From NCBI GenBank assembly GCA_019649035.1, contig BMAT01008799.1:22830-78777 (forward strand): a stretch of 55,948 nucleotides of DNA, read 5' to 3'. Each line of letters opens with the position of its first letter. Positions within the stretch are counted from its first letter, which is position 1. The notes under the pieces are model-generated. The model was not told the origin of the DNA, did not search any database, and saw only the letters and a program-made list of their open reading frames with translations. The position numbers were made by a program, and so were the translations under genes. Positions 36,501 to 46,299 of the stretch are shown here, piece after piece. The DNA comes from Elysia marginata (lineage: Eukaryota > Mollusca > Gastropoda > Plakobranchidae).

Positions 36501-39500
36501 ATCCAGATACAGACTTTAAATAAAAAGCAAGTTTCTTGAACTGGAAAAATAGCTATACCTAATTGAGAAAATGCAAAAAACTTAATACCTTTTAAGGGTC
36601 AAGGTATCATCTTGATTATCCACAAAAGTTTTCATTATATATTTCAAAAATGGATTTTGCAAAAATAAATTGCTCTGCAGCTATCAAGCCAAAACAAACA
36701 GCTGCACTTGAAGTGACAGCAGTAACACTTTTGAGTCTGACTGCCAATAGAACTAGATCTAGATCTATCTAGATTCTTAACATATACTGGATATAGAGCC
36801 TTTAACTAACTTAGATTTAGATTTAATTCTAATTCAGGTTCTAGAATTCTCTTACATCTGGATTAGACCTGAAGAAAACTTAATCAAGTAAAAGATCAAA
36901 AGATCTATAACCTAAACTGGATTAGTCATAGATCTAGATTTCGCTTATTTTTGCCTACACCAGGATCTCCAATACTAAACAAGAGAAATTTCATCTAAAT
37001 CAACCTAGGTCCAAAATTGAGAAAAAAAATTGTATAAGATTTAGGATGTAGTGTATCAAAGAAAAGTTTTTAGATTATGGTCCATTTAAGCTTAGAAAAG
37101 AAAAAAGAATGAATTAGAACTTAGCTTGGATAGGGCTATACAGCAAGATTAATTTAGACTAGAATTCTAAAAGCCCTGGACAATGGGAGACACATTGTCA
37201 AAACAAAAGTAGATGTTTACACCTAGCTTAAGCTTAGTCCAGTTGCGCAAACTTAAGATTCAGCTGTTTTATGGGAGACAGCTAAGACAACTAAACTACA
37301 AGAATTAAAGAAGACTCAGCACACTGAAACTCCACTGTGAAAGAACATCAATGTCCTAGCTGAAAACATAATAAGCTATTAAAAGTCAGGCTCAAAACTG
37401 AGACAGGACTAGGTTATAAATACACTGTAGAAGGAAGGCCCAGATTAGTCTGGGAGGAAGGTCAATGGTTCAAGCCGACAATAGCGGGAATAATGCCCCT
37501 TGCACTTCTCAGCACACTGGTGTTGAATTCTGTGCTTTCTTTTTAATATTTTTTAAAACAGTAATAAACAGAAATTAGCAAAAATCCTAAATGCAGAAAA
37601 AGGCTGAAATCAGCACATGTCTGAAAGATTTACATCCCTGCAATATGTGACAAAAAAGAGAGCATCAAGAAGTTATCTTTTTATTGTCCTTTTAATTCTA
37701 AGTTGAACAGACAGGAATAAAAAATCCCAACAAAACAAAACTATTCCTACTTGTTGCCTTCAAGGTCTTGAACGTCTAAAATTGAGTAGGCATGTCTTGC
37801 CCTCAGACCCATCTGACTGAATTCTTCATTGTTGGCTTTCATGGTACCGCCTCCACAAGACGCTCCCATCAAAAACCTGAATGGTTCCAAGGAGTAAGAA
37901 GAAAATATAAACACAAAAAATGTCATCAGTGTCGCACTATTTCTTTATGTATAATAACTCAGAAACAACAAAAAATTGAACTGATAGATTGTGTTAAGGC
38001 GGAAAACAGACAAAGGCTTGAAAAGGCAGTTTCTACCTTCACAATGAAATACCTAGTGAACAAGATGGACAATGTCAAAAAATTTATGTTAATTGTGCTT
38101 GTGAAGCAGTTTCATTTTTTTAAAAATGATCAGTCCGAAAGTTATGACCCTTTGAAGAGTCTCGACCCCACAAATTAGGACAGACACATTCTACTTGAAT
38201 TGATACATGAAGGTAAGTTGCCTTTTAAATGAGATTTTTTTTATATTTTGACTGTTTTATCTGATTGAGTCCCATGGTACCAAACGACTTCTACTACTCC
38301 TTAGATTTGAACCCACTTTACTATGCAATGCCAATTTTTTTTTTACAGCTAAAAATTATTCAAAAGCCATCATTTTATATATCAAAACGTTTGTGATCAA
38401 AAGATAATTATATTAATACTATGAACTAACTTGAGGTCACGGCAGCTGAGAAGTTTTGCCCAAATAACATCAGGGCAGGTTTCTTCGTCACGATTACCCT
38501 CACCTGAAGATGCAGAACAAAATATTTATGACTAATCAAACAGATGGGACATAGAGGCAAAGAAAAGTAATTGCTGAGTGACAGAATGTCAAGGATGCAT
38601 TACCTAGTTTGTAAATGCACATGAAGCCATATATGTCTCCCAACCGGTCCAAATGAGTTCAATGTCCTACTTTCACATTATCAAAGTTTGGGAAGAGGGT
38701 GGGGGGAGATGTAAGAATTTCTTTTGATCTAAAACATAGAGAAAAAGAAAAAATCTATCTACCTTTGGGTGGGAATTTCCAACAAAAAATGTCCAGTATT
38801 AGGACTGGTCACAAGACACATAATCATTTTAGGTGGACTGAGCTTATCAAAATATCCAAATCAACCACTAAGTAAAAAAATTGCTGCAAACTTTGTAGCC
38901 AATCACTCAGCAGTCCACAAATTCCTTGCACAAACATAGATAAATGGATATAACATAGCTTGCCAGAGGTACTTATTACATTTCAGGACAAAGCATGAAA
39001 GTAAAGTATTAAACTGACAAACCAGAGTCCTAACATTTTTGATAGCTTATACTAGTTCCAAATTTTTTACAGCATTGTTATATTTGCATATTGATGTAAA
39101 ATCATATTTTAGAAGAAAAAAAACAAAAAGACATGAGAATAATGCTTTTTACTTAAAATAAATGTCAGTTAGCCTTGACATGATGTTATTCCTGTTTAGT
39201 GATACTTTAACACAATCAGAAAACTTCCATCAGGTTAAAAAAAAAACGAAAAAAGGTTAGAAGACAAAGATATAGGATAGTAGTGGAAGACAAAAGAGAG
39301 GCAGAATAAAGATTAATGAAGATTGAAACAATCTCATGGACTTAAAGGTCTTCAGAAACAAGTACTGTTGAACTACTGATTTGACAATATGACAACCATT
39401 TCTATATGAATTATACATACCTGACTAGTTGGGATATTAAAAACTAGTAGTAGTGGTGACTGGGTTGCTTTTTTTTTATTGATACTTGATACATGGGGTG

Positions 39501-42500
39501 AGCAGTGGCGCAATCGGTAGGGCGGTTGACCGCTATCTGAGAGGTCCCGGGTTCGATCTCCAGTCCACGCTAAATTTTATTTGCTCCCCTGTGCCCACCC
39601 AGCACTTGATGGGTAGCTAGGTCTCTTAAGACTCGGCGAAAGTAAAGGCGGCGAGGAAAGCAATGGCAAACTACCTCACTATGCCGTGTGCCTAGAAAAA
39701 ACAAGGACCCTACTCCTTGTTGCCCTACGCTCATGTCGAGTATGGAACTACCTTTACCTTTTTTTACTTGATACACAAGAAAGATGAAGCATAAACCAAT
39801 ATTTTCAGCCCATTAATGAATCAATGATTTATTTTATACCATATACAATAATGGCATGGATTTTGGATCGATGAATAGGTATACAAAAAATGTTTTCGTT
39901 CGATGGGAATGTCAAAGAACTTTTCCATTCATAGATTTTTCAAGGATCCAAAGATGAGTGGCAGTCCTGACAATAAAAGTAAACACTTTTTTAAAGTACT
40001 TTAGTGGACTGAACACACCTGTTTTAAGTATTGAAGGTATGGAGCTAAAAAGTGAAAGCAGCCAATGCATTGTTCGAATCTTGATAAAAAAATAGTAAAC
40101 CAGAAATATTTATACAGATCAAAAAATGGAAAAACAGAAAATTTTTACAGATGAAAAAAAGAAGATAAATAAACTGAAACTTTCTGACAGATGAAAAAAA
40201 AAACCCAGGAAAACCAGAATTTTTTCCAACAGATGAAAAACAAAATGAAATACCTCAAATTTGGCATCCCTGATTCACTCCGGAGGTTAGAATGCAAGCG
40301 ACAAATCTGTTACAACCCTTAAAGGCTATTTCTGATGTGAATTTAACACCTTTATCTCTACCATACCTCTTACAAGCAGACATTAAACATGGGACTGAAA
40401 AAAAAAATTAGAATTCAACTTCGACAAAAAACCTATTCACAACAAGGACTCAACTGCTAAATTTCACAAAGAAAATCATCATTGGGAAACAAATGAAATT
40501 TAATTTCTTTTTACTCTAATCTAAAGCTTAGCAAATAGTGAAAAACAACAACAGCTAAAGCTTAAAGACAGTCGATACAAACATGAAGTCATTGACAACC
40601 ATTTAAAACTGTTTCATATTAAAAATTGACAGACAAAATTTTGAGATACCCACCTTGAAGAAAAATGCTTTCACAAGGAGCTCCTGTCAGAGTTGATAGT
40701 CCTTCAATACATTTGCCTGCTACTAAAGCTTCATAGCTTCCATGCAGTTTTGCCATTGCTTTTTCAATTAGAGGAACCCACAGTTGCTTTCGCCTTGCCT
40801 TGAAAAAAAACATGCACAAACAGAAATACATTTTACACATGACAAATATCGTACAAAAACACAAAAGAGATGCAATGATGTATTAAAAACTAGGATTTTG
40901 TGTTTAATTTTCTTTTACCCCTCTTGATTAAAATGGAAAAATATATCCTAAAGCTTCAATAATGTCGAATTTTTAATTTAATGAACAGAAACTGTATTAG
41001 GCTTTAGATTTTAATATTCAGATGCAACATAAGATGCTTTAATTTGCTAAAATTTTGATGACTGATAAGCTTTTCACTTAATTACTAGTGATCAGTCCAA
41101 ATTATGGTATTTCTCCCAACTTCTCAATCAAAGGCAATAATATTTATGGCAAAGAAGTTTTAACGTTGACCAATTAAAAATTCCTTATGCAACCATGATG
41201 ATTTTCTGATAAAAGATAGATGCTCAGTTGATGCAAGACAGTAAGAAGACAATTTTTTTATCAAAACTTTAAATTGATACACGACATTTTCAGGGACAAA
41301 CATAAAGTATGCATATGAATGACACTGATCTATGGCTGGTCTTTCTTTGAAATGAAACTTGGATAACGAGATAGTAGGGCTTTGCAAATATGTTTTTGTT
41401 AAAGCCCAGGNNNNNCCCCCCCCCCCTCTCTCTCTATCTGGTTTTAAGTTAAGCACACAGATAGGAGTCAATTGTGATCCGTTTCTCAGAACTCCCAGCC
41501 AATTGCTGGATCGTGTAGGTTTGACGTAAGGCTATGTTGTATTTTGTGGCAAATGTCTGCCTTGCTTTTATTTCCTATTTCATCTTCGTCAATACTCTGA
41601 AGTTCTGTCACAAACGGTTAGCTATCAAATCTACAAAATCTGAGTCACCAGAGATTTGATTTTTTAAACTTTTCACAGTGGGAACATTTTTATAACTGGT
41701 GCTATCTAAATCAAAATCCCAGCAGTCGTACTTTGGAAAAGATCAGTTCACCATTGGCGTGGCATGGGAGGAGGTCATCGATGATGACTGTCTTCCAGAG
41801 ACCATCTTTGCACAGCCTGACTTGATAAACACCCTCACTTGAGATGCTGTCAGTAAGGACAAGATGCTCTACCAAGTGACGCTTCTCTGCCAACACAGCT
41901 AAGGCACTGAGAAACCTGTACACAAACCGACAGTTAGAAGAAAAAGTCATTAGTTTTGATGAATGTTGTGAATATTGTATACGTACAACAGTTTGTGTTT
42001 TTAAACCTAGATCATTTTGACTTGAATGCTGATCCAATTTTGATTTTTGGAGGACAATTCCAATCCTTATTATATATTCTACCTTATTTCTTTATTTTCT
42101 TCAGGAATTAAAACTTGACTCCTGATCTGCAGAAATACCGCAAATTTCACTAAAGCATGTAATTTGATAAGCTTGCAAAAAAGCAAACCAGAGTCAGATT
42201 TTCATAAAATGTAACACTTATATCCTAGATAAATTTTACCAGCAGTTGCCAAGGGCCCCTTGTGATATATCCTCAGGTAGAGGAGTGCGACATACAACCC
42301 ACGGAAGAAACATTTCATTCCGAGAGATTATCTGGTGCGGTCTTCGCCAATAGATCTGATGTTTGCAGAATGGAATCTTGGGGTCTTGAAAGAGGGACTT
42401 TGGTGCTGGTGGAAACTGGTCATCTACAAATAGATCTCCATGCTACAAACAAAAAGAAATAAGATTGAAAGAAAATGTACTTAAATCCAAATTGGCAGAA

Positions 42501-44098
42501 CTGCATGTATTTTCTCTCTGAAATCTATATGGTCCAAGAACAGAATTAGGGGGATCATAGCATATAGGTTTGACTGACTGTCAGTATGACATCTACATCA
42601 ATTAAATAAACATTAGATATAAACCCTTTCCAAAAATAGATTCCACAGATGTTGCTACTTACAGTTTTAGTATGAAAAAGAAAAAAAAAGACACCAAGTT
42701 CATACACTCAACAATCAACAGAGTAAGAGAGTTTGTCTGAATGTATAATATTTATAATACTGGGTGCCAAAAGGTTTTTGGAAAAAATGAGTTGGTTTTT
42801 TTTATCTCACATAGAACAAGTGCCATAGACACAATTTGTGCAATGAACAATAAAATAAATGAAAAAAAAAAAAATACTTGGAAAACCCTGACATTTGGCA
42901 TCCCTGATAATATAACTTGAAACTTTTTGGCTCAAAATATTTTTAAGGTGAAGTATACCATAAATGGTAAACTTGTATTTGAAGATTCTAGATTTTTATG
43001 GTACAGCAAGTAAAAATGGATGAACCAATCTAACTTTAAAGCACAATATTTATTAATATTTTTTAAACGTTGCACGGTCTAATTTAAAACACAGATTGTA
43101 AAAATTGTGTGATTACAAAGACTACCTACTGTTTTGCAATGGCTAATGATGGCCATTCTGAGCTCACTAGCTTCCTTTTCCTCTATTCTCCGAATATCTT
43201 CCACCAGAGAACTTTCCTGCCCGTGATGCTGCCCTAACCTCTTGCTAATGCTTTCTGATGATTTCACAGATAAAGAGGCCATAAACCTTGCCCTGTCACT
43301 TAACGCAGAATTTGCCTGGCTTGGACCTCTGCTTGCATCTTGACGTTCTTCCCTTGGTCTTTGGCAAGCATTGCAAACCAAATCGGAGGACAAATTCTCT
43401 AGGGTACACTGTAAACAGATCCAGGTCTCTGTAGCTGGGACACATCTCGTTTGCCCGCAAATAGCGCAAGCTAAAGAGATGTCAGAGTTTTTGAATGTAC
43501 AGATTGGGCAATCCCAAGTACCTCTTGCAGCAGTTGTGATCGGGTTAAGTACGGTTGAACCTGTGTTGCTGTGGTTACCATTTACAATTCTTGTTTGATA
43601 ATTAGAATGAACCATTTGTCCTTCCTTCACTAAATCAGTCATTAAAAGAGGACCAGGTTTTGCACTGCCACAGGTTTCACATGTTTTGGCAAAAGACGGA
43701 TTGCAACTAAATGTACATGAAAGACATTGCCACTCCTCCATATCATTGACTGATATATCTTGCTTTCTTTCTGTCTGTAAGTCAGCAATGCTCAATGCAG
43801 TGGATGCTGAGGAGTTGACTAGGGACATGCCAGATATAGGACTGTTGCTATTGTTTCTAATAATGTGAGACTGAGATTGTCCTCCTCTTGTTGCAACTGC
43901 ATTTGATCTCAGACTGAGGTCAGTTTCGACATCTGAGAGGGTTGGAATCCTCATTCTGCGAGGAGATTCACACACTTGGCACCTATGAAACTGATCACTG
44001 TTGAGAAGAGTGCACCTCTGACATTGCCACTGTGCTGGAGTGACAGAGACTACACTGCCATTAGCTATTTTCACTTCACTGGCAAAGCCCTGAGCCAT
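30344..44098 (-). CDS. CAPN15: Calpain-15 / small optic lobes (SOL) homologue, 12 coding exons
   Basis: Atypical intracellular calpain, a cysteine protease of the SOL family. Joining exons 44098-43130, 42442-42240, 41915-41732, 40798-40654, 38503-38431, 37876-37751, 35734-35573, 34804-34643, 33740-33538, 32272-32130, 31547-31369 and 30536-30344 gives 2742 nt, 913 residues plus TAA, every junction GT-AG and in phase. Four RanBP2-type zinc fingers (WxCxxC...CxxC) lie at about 24-43, 123-143, 195-214 and 226-245. The protease core starts near LFVDDQFPP (residue 327 on). The nucleophile is C390 in QGALGNCW, with H553 in GLRARHAYS and N573 in LIQLRNPWG. The C-terminal third (about 640-913) matches the SOL-homology region, including [11 protein letters not shown] and [14 protein letters not shown]. 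From memory, human CAPN15 is longer (about 1086 aa, five fingers). The family is known to act in nervous-system and eye development; the substrate is not evident here. All catalytic residues are present, so it is probably active. Confidence 0.95.
30813..30946 (+). repeat. Dispersed repeat R2, copy 1
   Basis: Matches 34163-34295 in the same orientation: shared words GTCTTG(T/C)AACCAG, AATTGGAAGGTA, CAGATATTGGTATCA and CAGAAAAGCTCTATCATG. A shorter relative is at about 38635-38665. Confidence 0.75.
31369..31547 (-). CDS. CAPN15: CAPN15 coding exon 11: SOL-homology core
   Basis: Encodes [20 protein letters not shown] followed by [20 protein letters not shown], the best conserved part of the SOL C-terminal domain. 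The acceptor must be catgtcag at 31548; the nearer cag at about 31538 would put TAA directly in frame. The donor is CACCG|gtaagt. Confidence 0.93.
32130..32272 (-). CDS. CAPN15: CAPN15 coding exon 10: SOL-homology region
   Basis: Encodes [20 protein letters not shown] and then [17 protein letters not shown]. Two acceptors 6 nt apart (aacaaaag|TC and cccag|AAAG) both keep the frame and differ by two residues, so a NAGNAG-like alternative is possible. The longer form is given. The donor is GAACAG|gtaaag, phase 0. Confidence 0.88.
32445..32665. mobile_element. Possible piggyBac-like MITE (weak)
   Basis: TTAA at 32441-32444 is followed by CCCCTATA, and 221 bp later AAGGGG is followed by TTAA at 32666-32669. 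Only the CCCCT ends agree as inverted repeats. The interior holds the near-palindrome GTACATTGTAC. It lies in CAPN15 intron 9. TTAA is common in AT-rich DNA, so this could be chance. Confidence 0.3.
33538..33740 (-). CDS. CAPN15: CAPN15 coding exon 9: C2-like/SOL linker region
   Basis: Encodes [20 protein letters not shown] and, further on, [20 protein letters not shown]. The PGEYxxVPFAFxHW pattern is typical of the calpain-15 segment following the protease core. The acceptor is cacatttcag and the donor GCTGG|gtgagt. Confidence 0.93.
34163..34340 (+). repeat. Dispersed repeat R2, copy 2 (longer)
   Basis: Second copy of R2, in CAPN15 intron 8. Its right end (AAGTTATGGCCCTTTGAA...TTAGGAC) resembles 38135-38178, so the family is longer than the shared core and has at least three pieces in this gene. 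Confidence 0.7.
34643..34804 (-). CDS. CAPN15: CAPN15 coding exon 8: start of post-protease region
   Basis: Encodes [20 protein letters not shown] and a segment ending [11 protein letters not shown]. The FDSIDICK block marks the end of the protease core in calpain-15. After it the protein lacks EF hands, as expected for the SOL class. The acceptor is ttttcag|GTT and the donor TCCAG|gtgagg. Confidence 0.93.
34954..35238. mobile_element. hAT-like MITE, copy 1 (285 bp) in CAPN15 intron
   Basis: Perfect 12-bp terminal inverted repeats CAGGGATGCAAG and CTTGCATCCCTG, flanked by a 7-bp duplication ATACAAT (34947-34953 and 35239-35245). CAGGG ends and a near-8-bp duplication fit the hAT superfamily. 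No coding capacity. It sits in intron 7 between the catalytic-Asn exon and exon 8. Confidence 0.8.
35573..35734 (-). CDS. CAPN15: CAPN15 coding exon 7: catalytic asparagine
   Basis: Begins after tttatatttcag and encodes [20 protein letters not shown] followed by a segment ending [13 protein letters not shown]573 in RNPWG is the third catalytic residue. The donor is ATCAG|GTAATG, leaving two bases. End of the PC2 subdomain. Confidence 0.95.
36317..37640. mobile_element. Larger hAT-like TIR element (1.3 kb) in CAPN15 intron
   Basis: Starts CAGGGATGTAAAT at 36317-36329 and ends with its exact complement at 37628-37640. The CAGGGATG start is shared with the 285-bp elements. The interior is non-coding and includes an AGATCTAG-rich zone (36750-36960). 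Flanking octamers (ATCAAATA and CAATATGT) do not match clearly, so the two ends might belong to separate insertions. Confidence 0.5.
37751..37876 (-). CDS. CAPN15: CAPN15 coding exon 6: catalytic histidine
   Basis: Encodes [19 protein letters not shown] and then [20 protein letters not shown]553 in RARHAYS is the catalytic histidine. The acceptor is ccattcag and the donor GGCAACAA|gtagga; the two trailing A residues are completed by G of exon 7 to give Lys. Confidence 0.95.
38431..38503 (-). CDS. CAPN15: CAPN15 coding exon 5 (73-nt small exon)
   Basis: Too short to stand out as an ORF. The acceptor is ctgcatcttcag and the donor CTCAA|gttagt. It reads [20 protein letters not shown] and then CRDLK when joined in phase. 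The DVIWAKLLS block aligns to the DLIWAKMLS-type segment of calpain-15 proteins, just before the second protease subdomain. Confidence 0.9.
39494..39764 (+). mobile_element. tRNA-derived SINE, family B, with 11-bp target-site duplication
   Basis: Flanked by TACTTGATACA at 39483-39493 and 39765-39775. The head has an A box (AGTGGCGCAATCGGTAGGGCG) and a B box (GGGTTCGATCTCC). The body includes ATGGCAAACTACCTCACTA and ends GGAACTACCTTTACC plus T run. Inserted in CAPN15 intron 4. The clean duplication suggests a relatively young insertion. Confidence 0.88.
40654..40798 (-). CDS. CAPN15: CAPN15 coding exon 4: PC1 to PC2 helices
   Basis: Encodes [20 protein letters not shown] followed by [19 protein letters not shown], among the most conserved blocks of calpains. 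The acceptor is ttttcaag|GCA and the donor CAAG|GTGGGT; one base is left over and is completed by GT from exon 5. Exons 3 and 4 are separated by an intron that contains the 5-N gap. Confidence 0.95.
41411..41415. other. Assembly gap (5 N) beside a C run
   Basis: Five N followed by about 12 C and a CT tract in CAPN15 intron 3. It probably marks an unresolved homopolymer; no coding sequence is lost. Confidence 0.95.
41732..41915 (-). CDS. CAPN15: CAPN15 coding exon 3: PC1 core
   Basis: Acceptor tgtacag at 41916-41922, then [19 protein letters not shown], the helix directly following the active-site Cys. It continues through [19 protein letters not shown]. The donor is AAA|GTACGA in phase 0. 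Confidence 0.95.
42240..42442 (-). CDS. CAPN15: CAPN15 coding exon 2: start of calpain core and catalytic cysteine
   Basis: Opens after a tttgtttgtag acceptor and encodes [18 protein letters not shown], then W32 and the QGALGNCW motif that carries the nucleophile Cys390. It ends in TG|gtaaaa, splitting the Trp codon after the catalytic Cys; exon 3 supplies the missing G. This is a classic calpain subdomain PC1 signature. Confidence 0.95.
43130..44098 (-). CDS. CAPN15: CAPN15 coding exon 1: start codon and four RanBP2 zinc fingers
   Basis: Encodes residues 1-323. All four fingers are in this exon: WQCQRCTLL..., WQCLSCTFS..., WDCPICTFK... and WICLQCTLE.... Such fingers bind ubiquitin or RNA in other proteins. 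Between fingers 1 and 2 is a Ser/Asn-rich linker, and a charged stretch with [12 protein letters not shown] closes the exon. The ATG at 44098-44096 is chosen because an in-frame TAA lies three codons upstream (44110-44108) and it has G at -3 and G at +4. The donor is ACA|GTAGGT (exon end 43130); only this choice gives phase 0 into exon 2. The alternative GT four bases downstream breaks the frame. Confidence 0.93.
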
Positions 44099-44169
44099 AG
44101 CCTTATCTTAAGAGTATCACTTTTTCCAAACGGCAAATCAGATAGCAATTTTTCCTCTATGTCCAATTT
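44099..44169 (-). other. 5' UTR part of CAPN15 exon carrying the start codon
   Basis: Directly upstream of the ATG is GCT, preceded by AAG, GAT and an in-frame TAA. At 44170-44195 the minus strand shows a long pyrimidine tract ending ttcttcttgcag, a strong 3' splice site. The start-codon exon therefore probably begins at 44169 and a non-coding exon lies further upstream (higher coordinates). Confidence 0.65.
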
Positions 44170-44667
44170 CTGCAAGAAGAAAAACAGAAGAAAAAAAACT
44201 TGCCATTTTAACATTGCATTTTAAAAATAAGAAAACAACATGTGTCCTGTTCAAGTAGTGAAAATTGAAACTAGCTAAAGAGTATAACAATGGGATTTAC
44301 AGCAACTAGTACGTTGTCAATCACTCAAAGCAGCTAACGATTTCCAGAAAATTGACAGTCATAGACTTCACCAGTGCTGCCTCATATGAGTCATAGATAC
44401 AAGGGAGTGGCTAAAAGCATGTAAGGTGCAATACAATATATCAGTCCAACCCCATGCTGATGGTCAATGTGAGGCAAAGAAAACTAGGGAGTGACAGTCT
44501 ATAATGATATAAAGCTTTTAAGGCATAAAAGGATGGGTAACAGGTTTGAGTGGCAGTGGTATTTATGAGGGCTGTCAGTGGGTGTTTAGTTAATGCAGGT
44601 GGTAAATAAATTATAAAATTTAGGCTAACTACAAACCATAATTGGTTTGAGTCATTGAAAATAACTA

Positions 44668-44718
44668 TTAGCTCAGGCATGGTCAGTGGGCAAGACCAAG
44701 AGTTCAAGTACTCTGCCT
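44668..44718 (+). repeat. tRNA-like SINE head (tentative)
   Basis: TTAGCTCAGGCATGG resembles an A box and GAGTTCAAGTACTCTGCC a B box about 20 bases later. Spacing is shorter than in a tRNA. It could be an eroded SINE. Confidence 0.3.
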
Positions 44719-45290
44719 TGTGTTCAGCTTACAAAAGGCTGTGCAGAACCTTACGTCTGTTGATGAAACTTTCCTCGCCTCACATATTTATACATTGACC
44801 GCCGGCTTTAATTGTGCATATTTTAATGGTTGATACATGTACATACTACATCATAAAAAGATGTTCACAACCTTTCCCCTGGAGCCTACAGAGCGATGGT
44901 AGAACTGGTACAGCGAATCCTTGTCAGTTCTCTGTGAATGGTTTTGCTGCACAGTACTACAGTAGACTTTGCATGCCTTGCATGATACAACAACCTCTGA
45001 CTCAACTAACCCTTGCATCAACAAACTGAAAGATAGTCCTTTTTTCTCTTCTTTAACCCTTTAAGTTAATTAAAACCAACTTTTATAAAACAAACTCTTT
45101 TCAAACTAGTTCAAGTGAAACTGAAACATGGTTAGCTATGTCAAATTAAATTTTATCTCAACAGTTTTTGCAAGCTGGATGTGTTTTCTTGTCTTCTGTG
45201 ACTTTCACTGGATTACATTTACACCTAATTTGCTGACAACTACTTTTAGAAATTAACTTTAACTGTACTCATCTTCAAACTTTTGCTCTG

Positions 45291-45499
45291 CAGTTGTCAG
45301 GAACAGAGGTGTAATTATTGCCCTCCCTTGTTAATCTCAGCTATTGATAAAAATAATCATTGTCACCATTCCCTGGCTGTATTATGTGTGCATATATTCG
45401 TATTGGATATAACTAAACGACCATAAATGAGTTACATTCTAAAGTCAGGCTAGTAGACCATCTCACACTTCTCAAATACACCTCTGTTCCTGACAACTG
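45291..45499. mobile_element. Short TIR element (209 bp), unclassified
   Basis: The first 23 bases (45291-45313, starting CAGTTGTCAGGAACAGAG) are the exact inverse complement of the last 23 (45477-45499). The interior is non-coding. No clear target-site duplication. It lies upstream of CAPN15, probably in its first intron. A MITE is the simplest reading. Confidence 0.75.
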
Positions 45500-45849
45500 T
45501 CTACATAAAATCAGAAACCATCCTCACCTTTAGTACCAAGGTAAAGCTCGCTTGTTTTTAATTAATTTAAAGCTTATTTTTTTATGTCAGTCCCTTTAAC
45601 AGCCAATCAGCTATCAGAGATGGGCAGAGAGGTTATTTTACATCAGATTTAGAGGAAAGTTAGGAATGATTTCTGCAGAGGAAAGCCGCCCTAAATTAGA
45701 TTTTTTTGGGGGGCCAGGGTAGACAAGAAAAGTTTGTTAATTATTTTCTGATCTTCTTTCATTTGTCCTACAATTTCTGCAGATCTGGAAGACACGGCAT
45801 ACATGGACACAAATCAGTACACAACAGCCAGAATTAAATAGTGATGACC

Positions 45850-45912
45850 ATAACCAGAACCACATACCCCTAAGTCCGGTGGCTATCTTATCAACTGAGC
45901 TAATGTGATAGT
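45850..45912 (-). repeat. tRNA-like SINE head (tentative)
   Basis: The minus strand reads TTAGCTCAGTTGATAAGATA followed by CCACCGGACTTAGGGG and GTGGTTCTGG. A good A box and a poor B box suggest an old tRNA-derived SINE rather than a tRNA gene. Confidence 0.4.
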
Positions 45913-46299
45913 TGATCAGTGAAGCTCGCAAGATTGTGAGTACACTGAATGGCAATGAGACTCACCATATGATCTTATCTGATCTGAACATTTATTTTAA
46001 AATGCCTATGGATTTTGAAATAATGAAAATTGTAATCCCTACATTTATAAAATTTGAAAACAACATTAAGTAAGACACTTTAATAAAGTTTAAATATAAA
46101 ATTTGAAAAAGAGCCTTGTAATTTTGACGGCATGATTTCAAAATTACTATATGGCCGTTGTTTTGAAAAGTTGAACACCTGTGTTTACTGTAGGCCATGA
46201 ATTTGCATAAATAAAGGATTGTAAACTCTGTGGTGTGTCCAGTTTAGTATATATAGCAATCTTTTATGAAAGAAACAAAAACTGTAAAAGGATACAGCT

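Noticed and set aside
37792-38178. 128-codon + strand frame
   Set aside because: Starts antisense to CAPN15 exon 6 and continues through intron and repeat R2; no domain.
38690-38712. GGGAAGAGGGTGGGGGG as a G-quadruplex
   Set aside because: Only three separated G-tracts; weaker than the site at 24568-24592.
43371-43868. Open + strand frames opposite CAPN15 exon 1
   Set aside because: Shadows of the coding strand.
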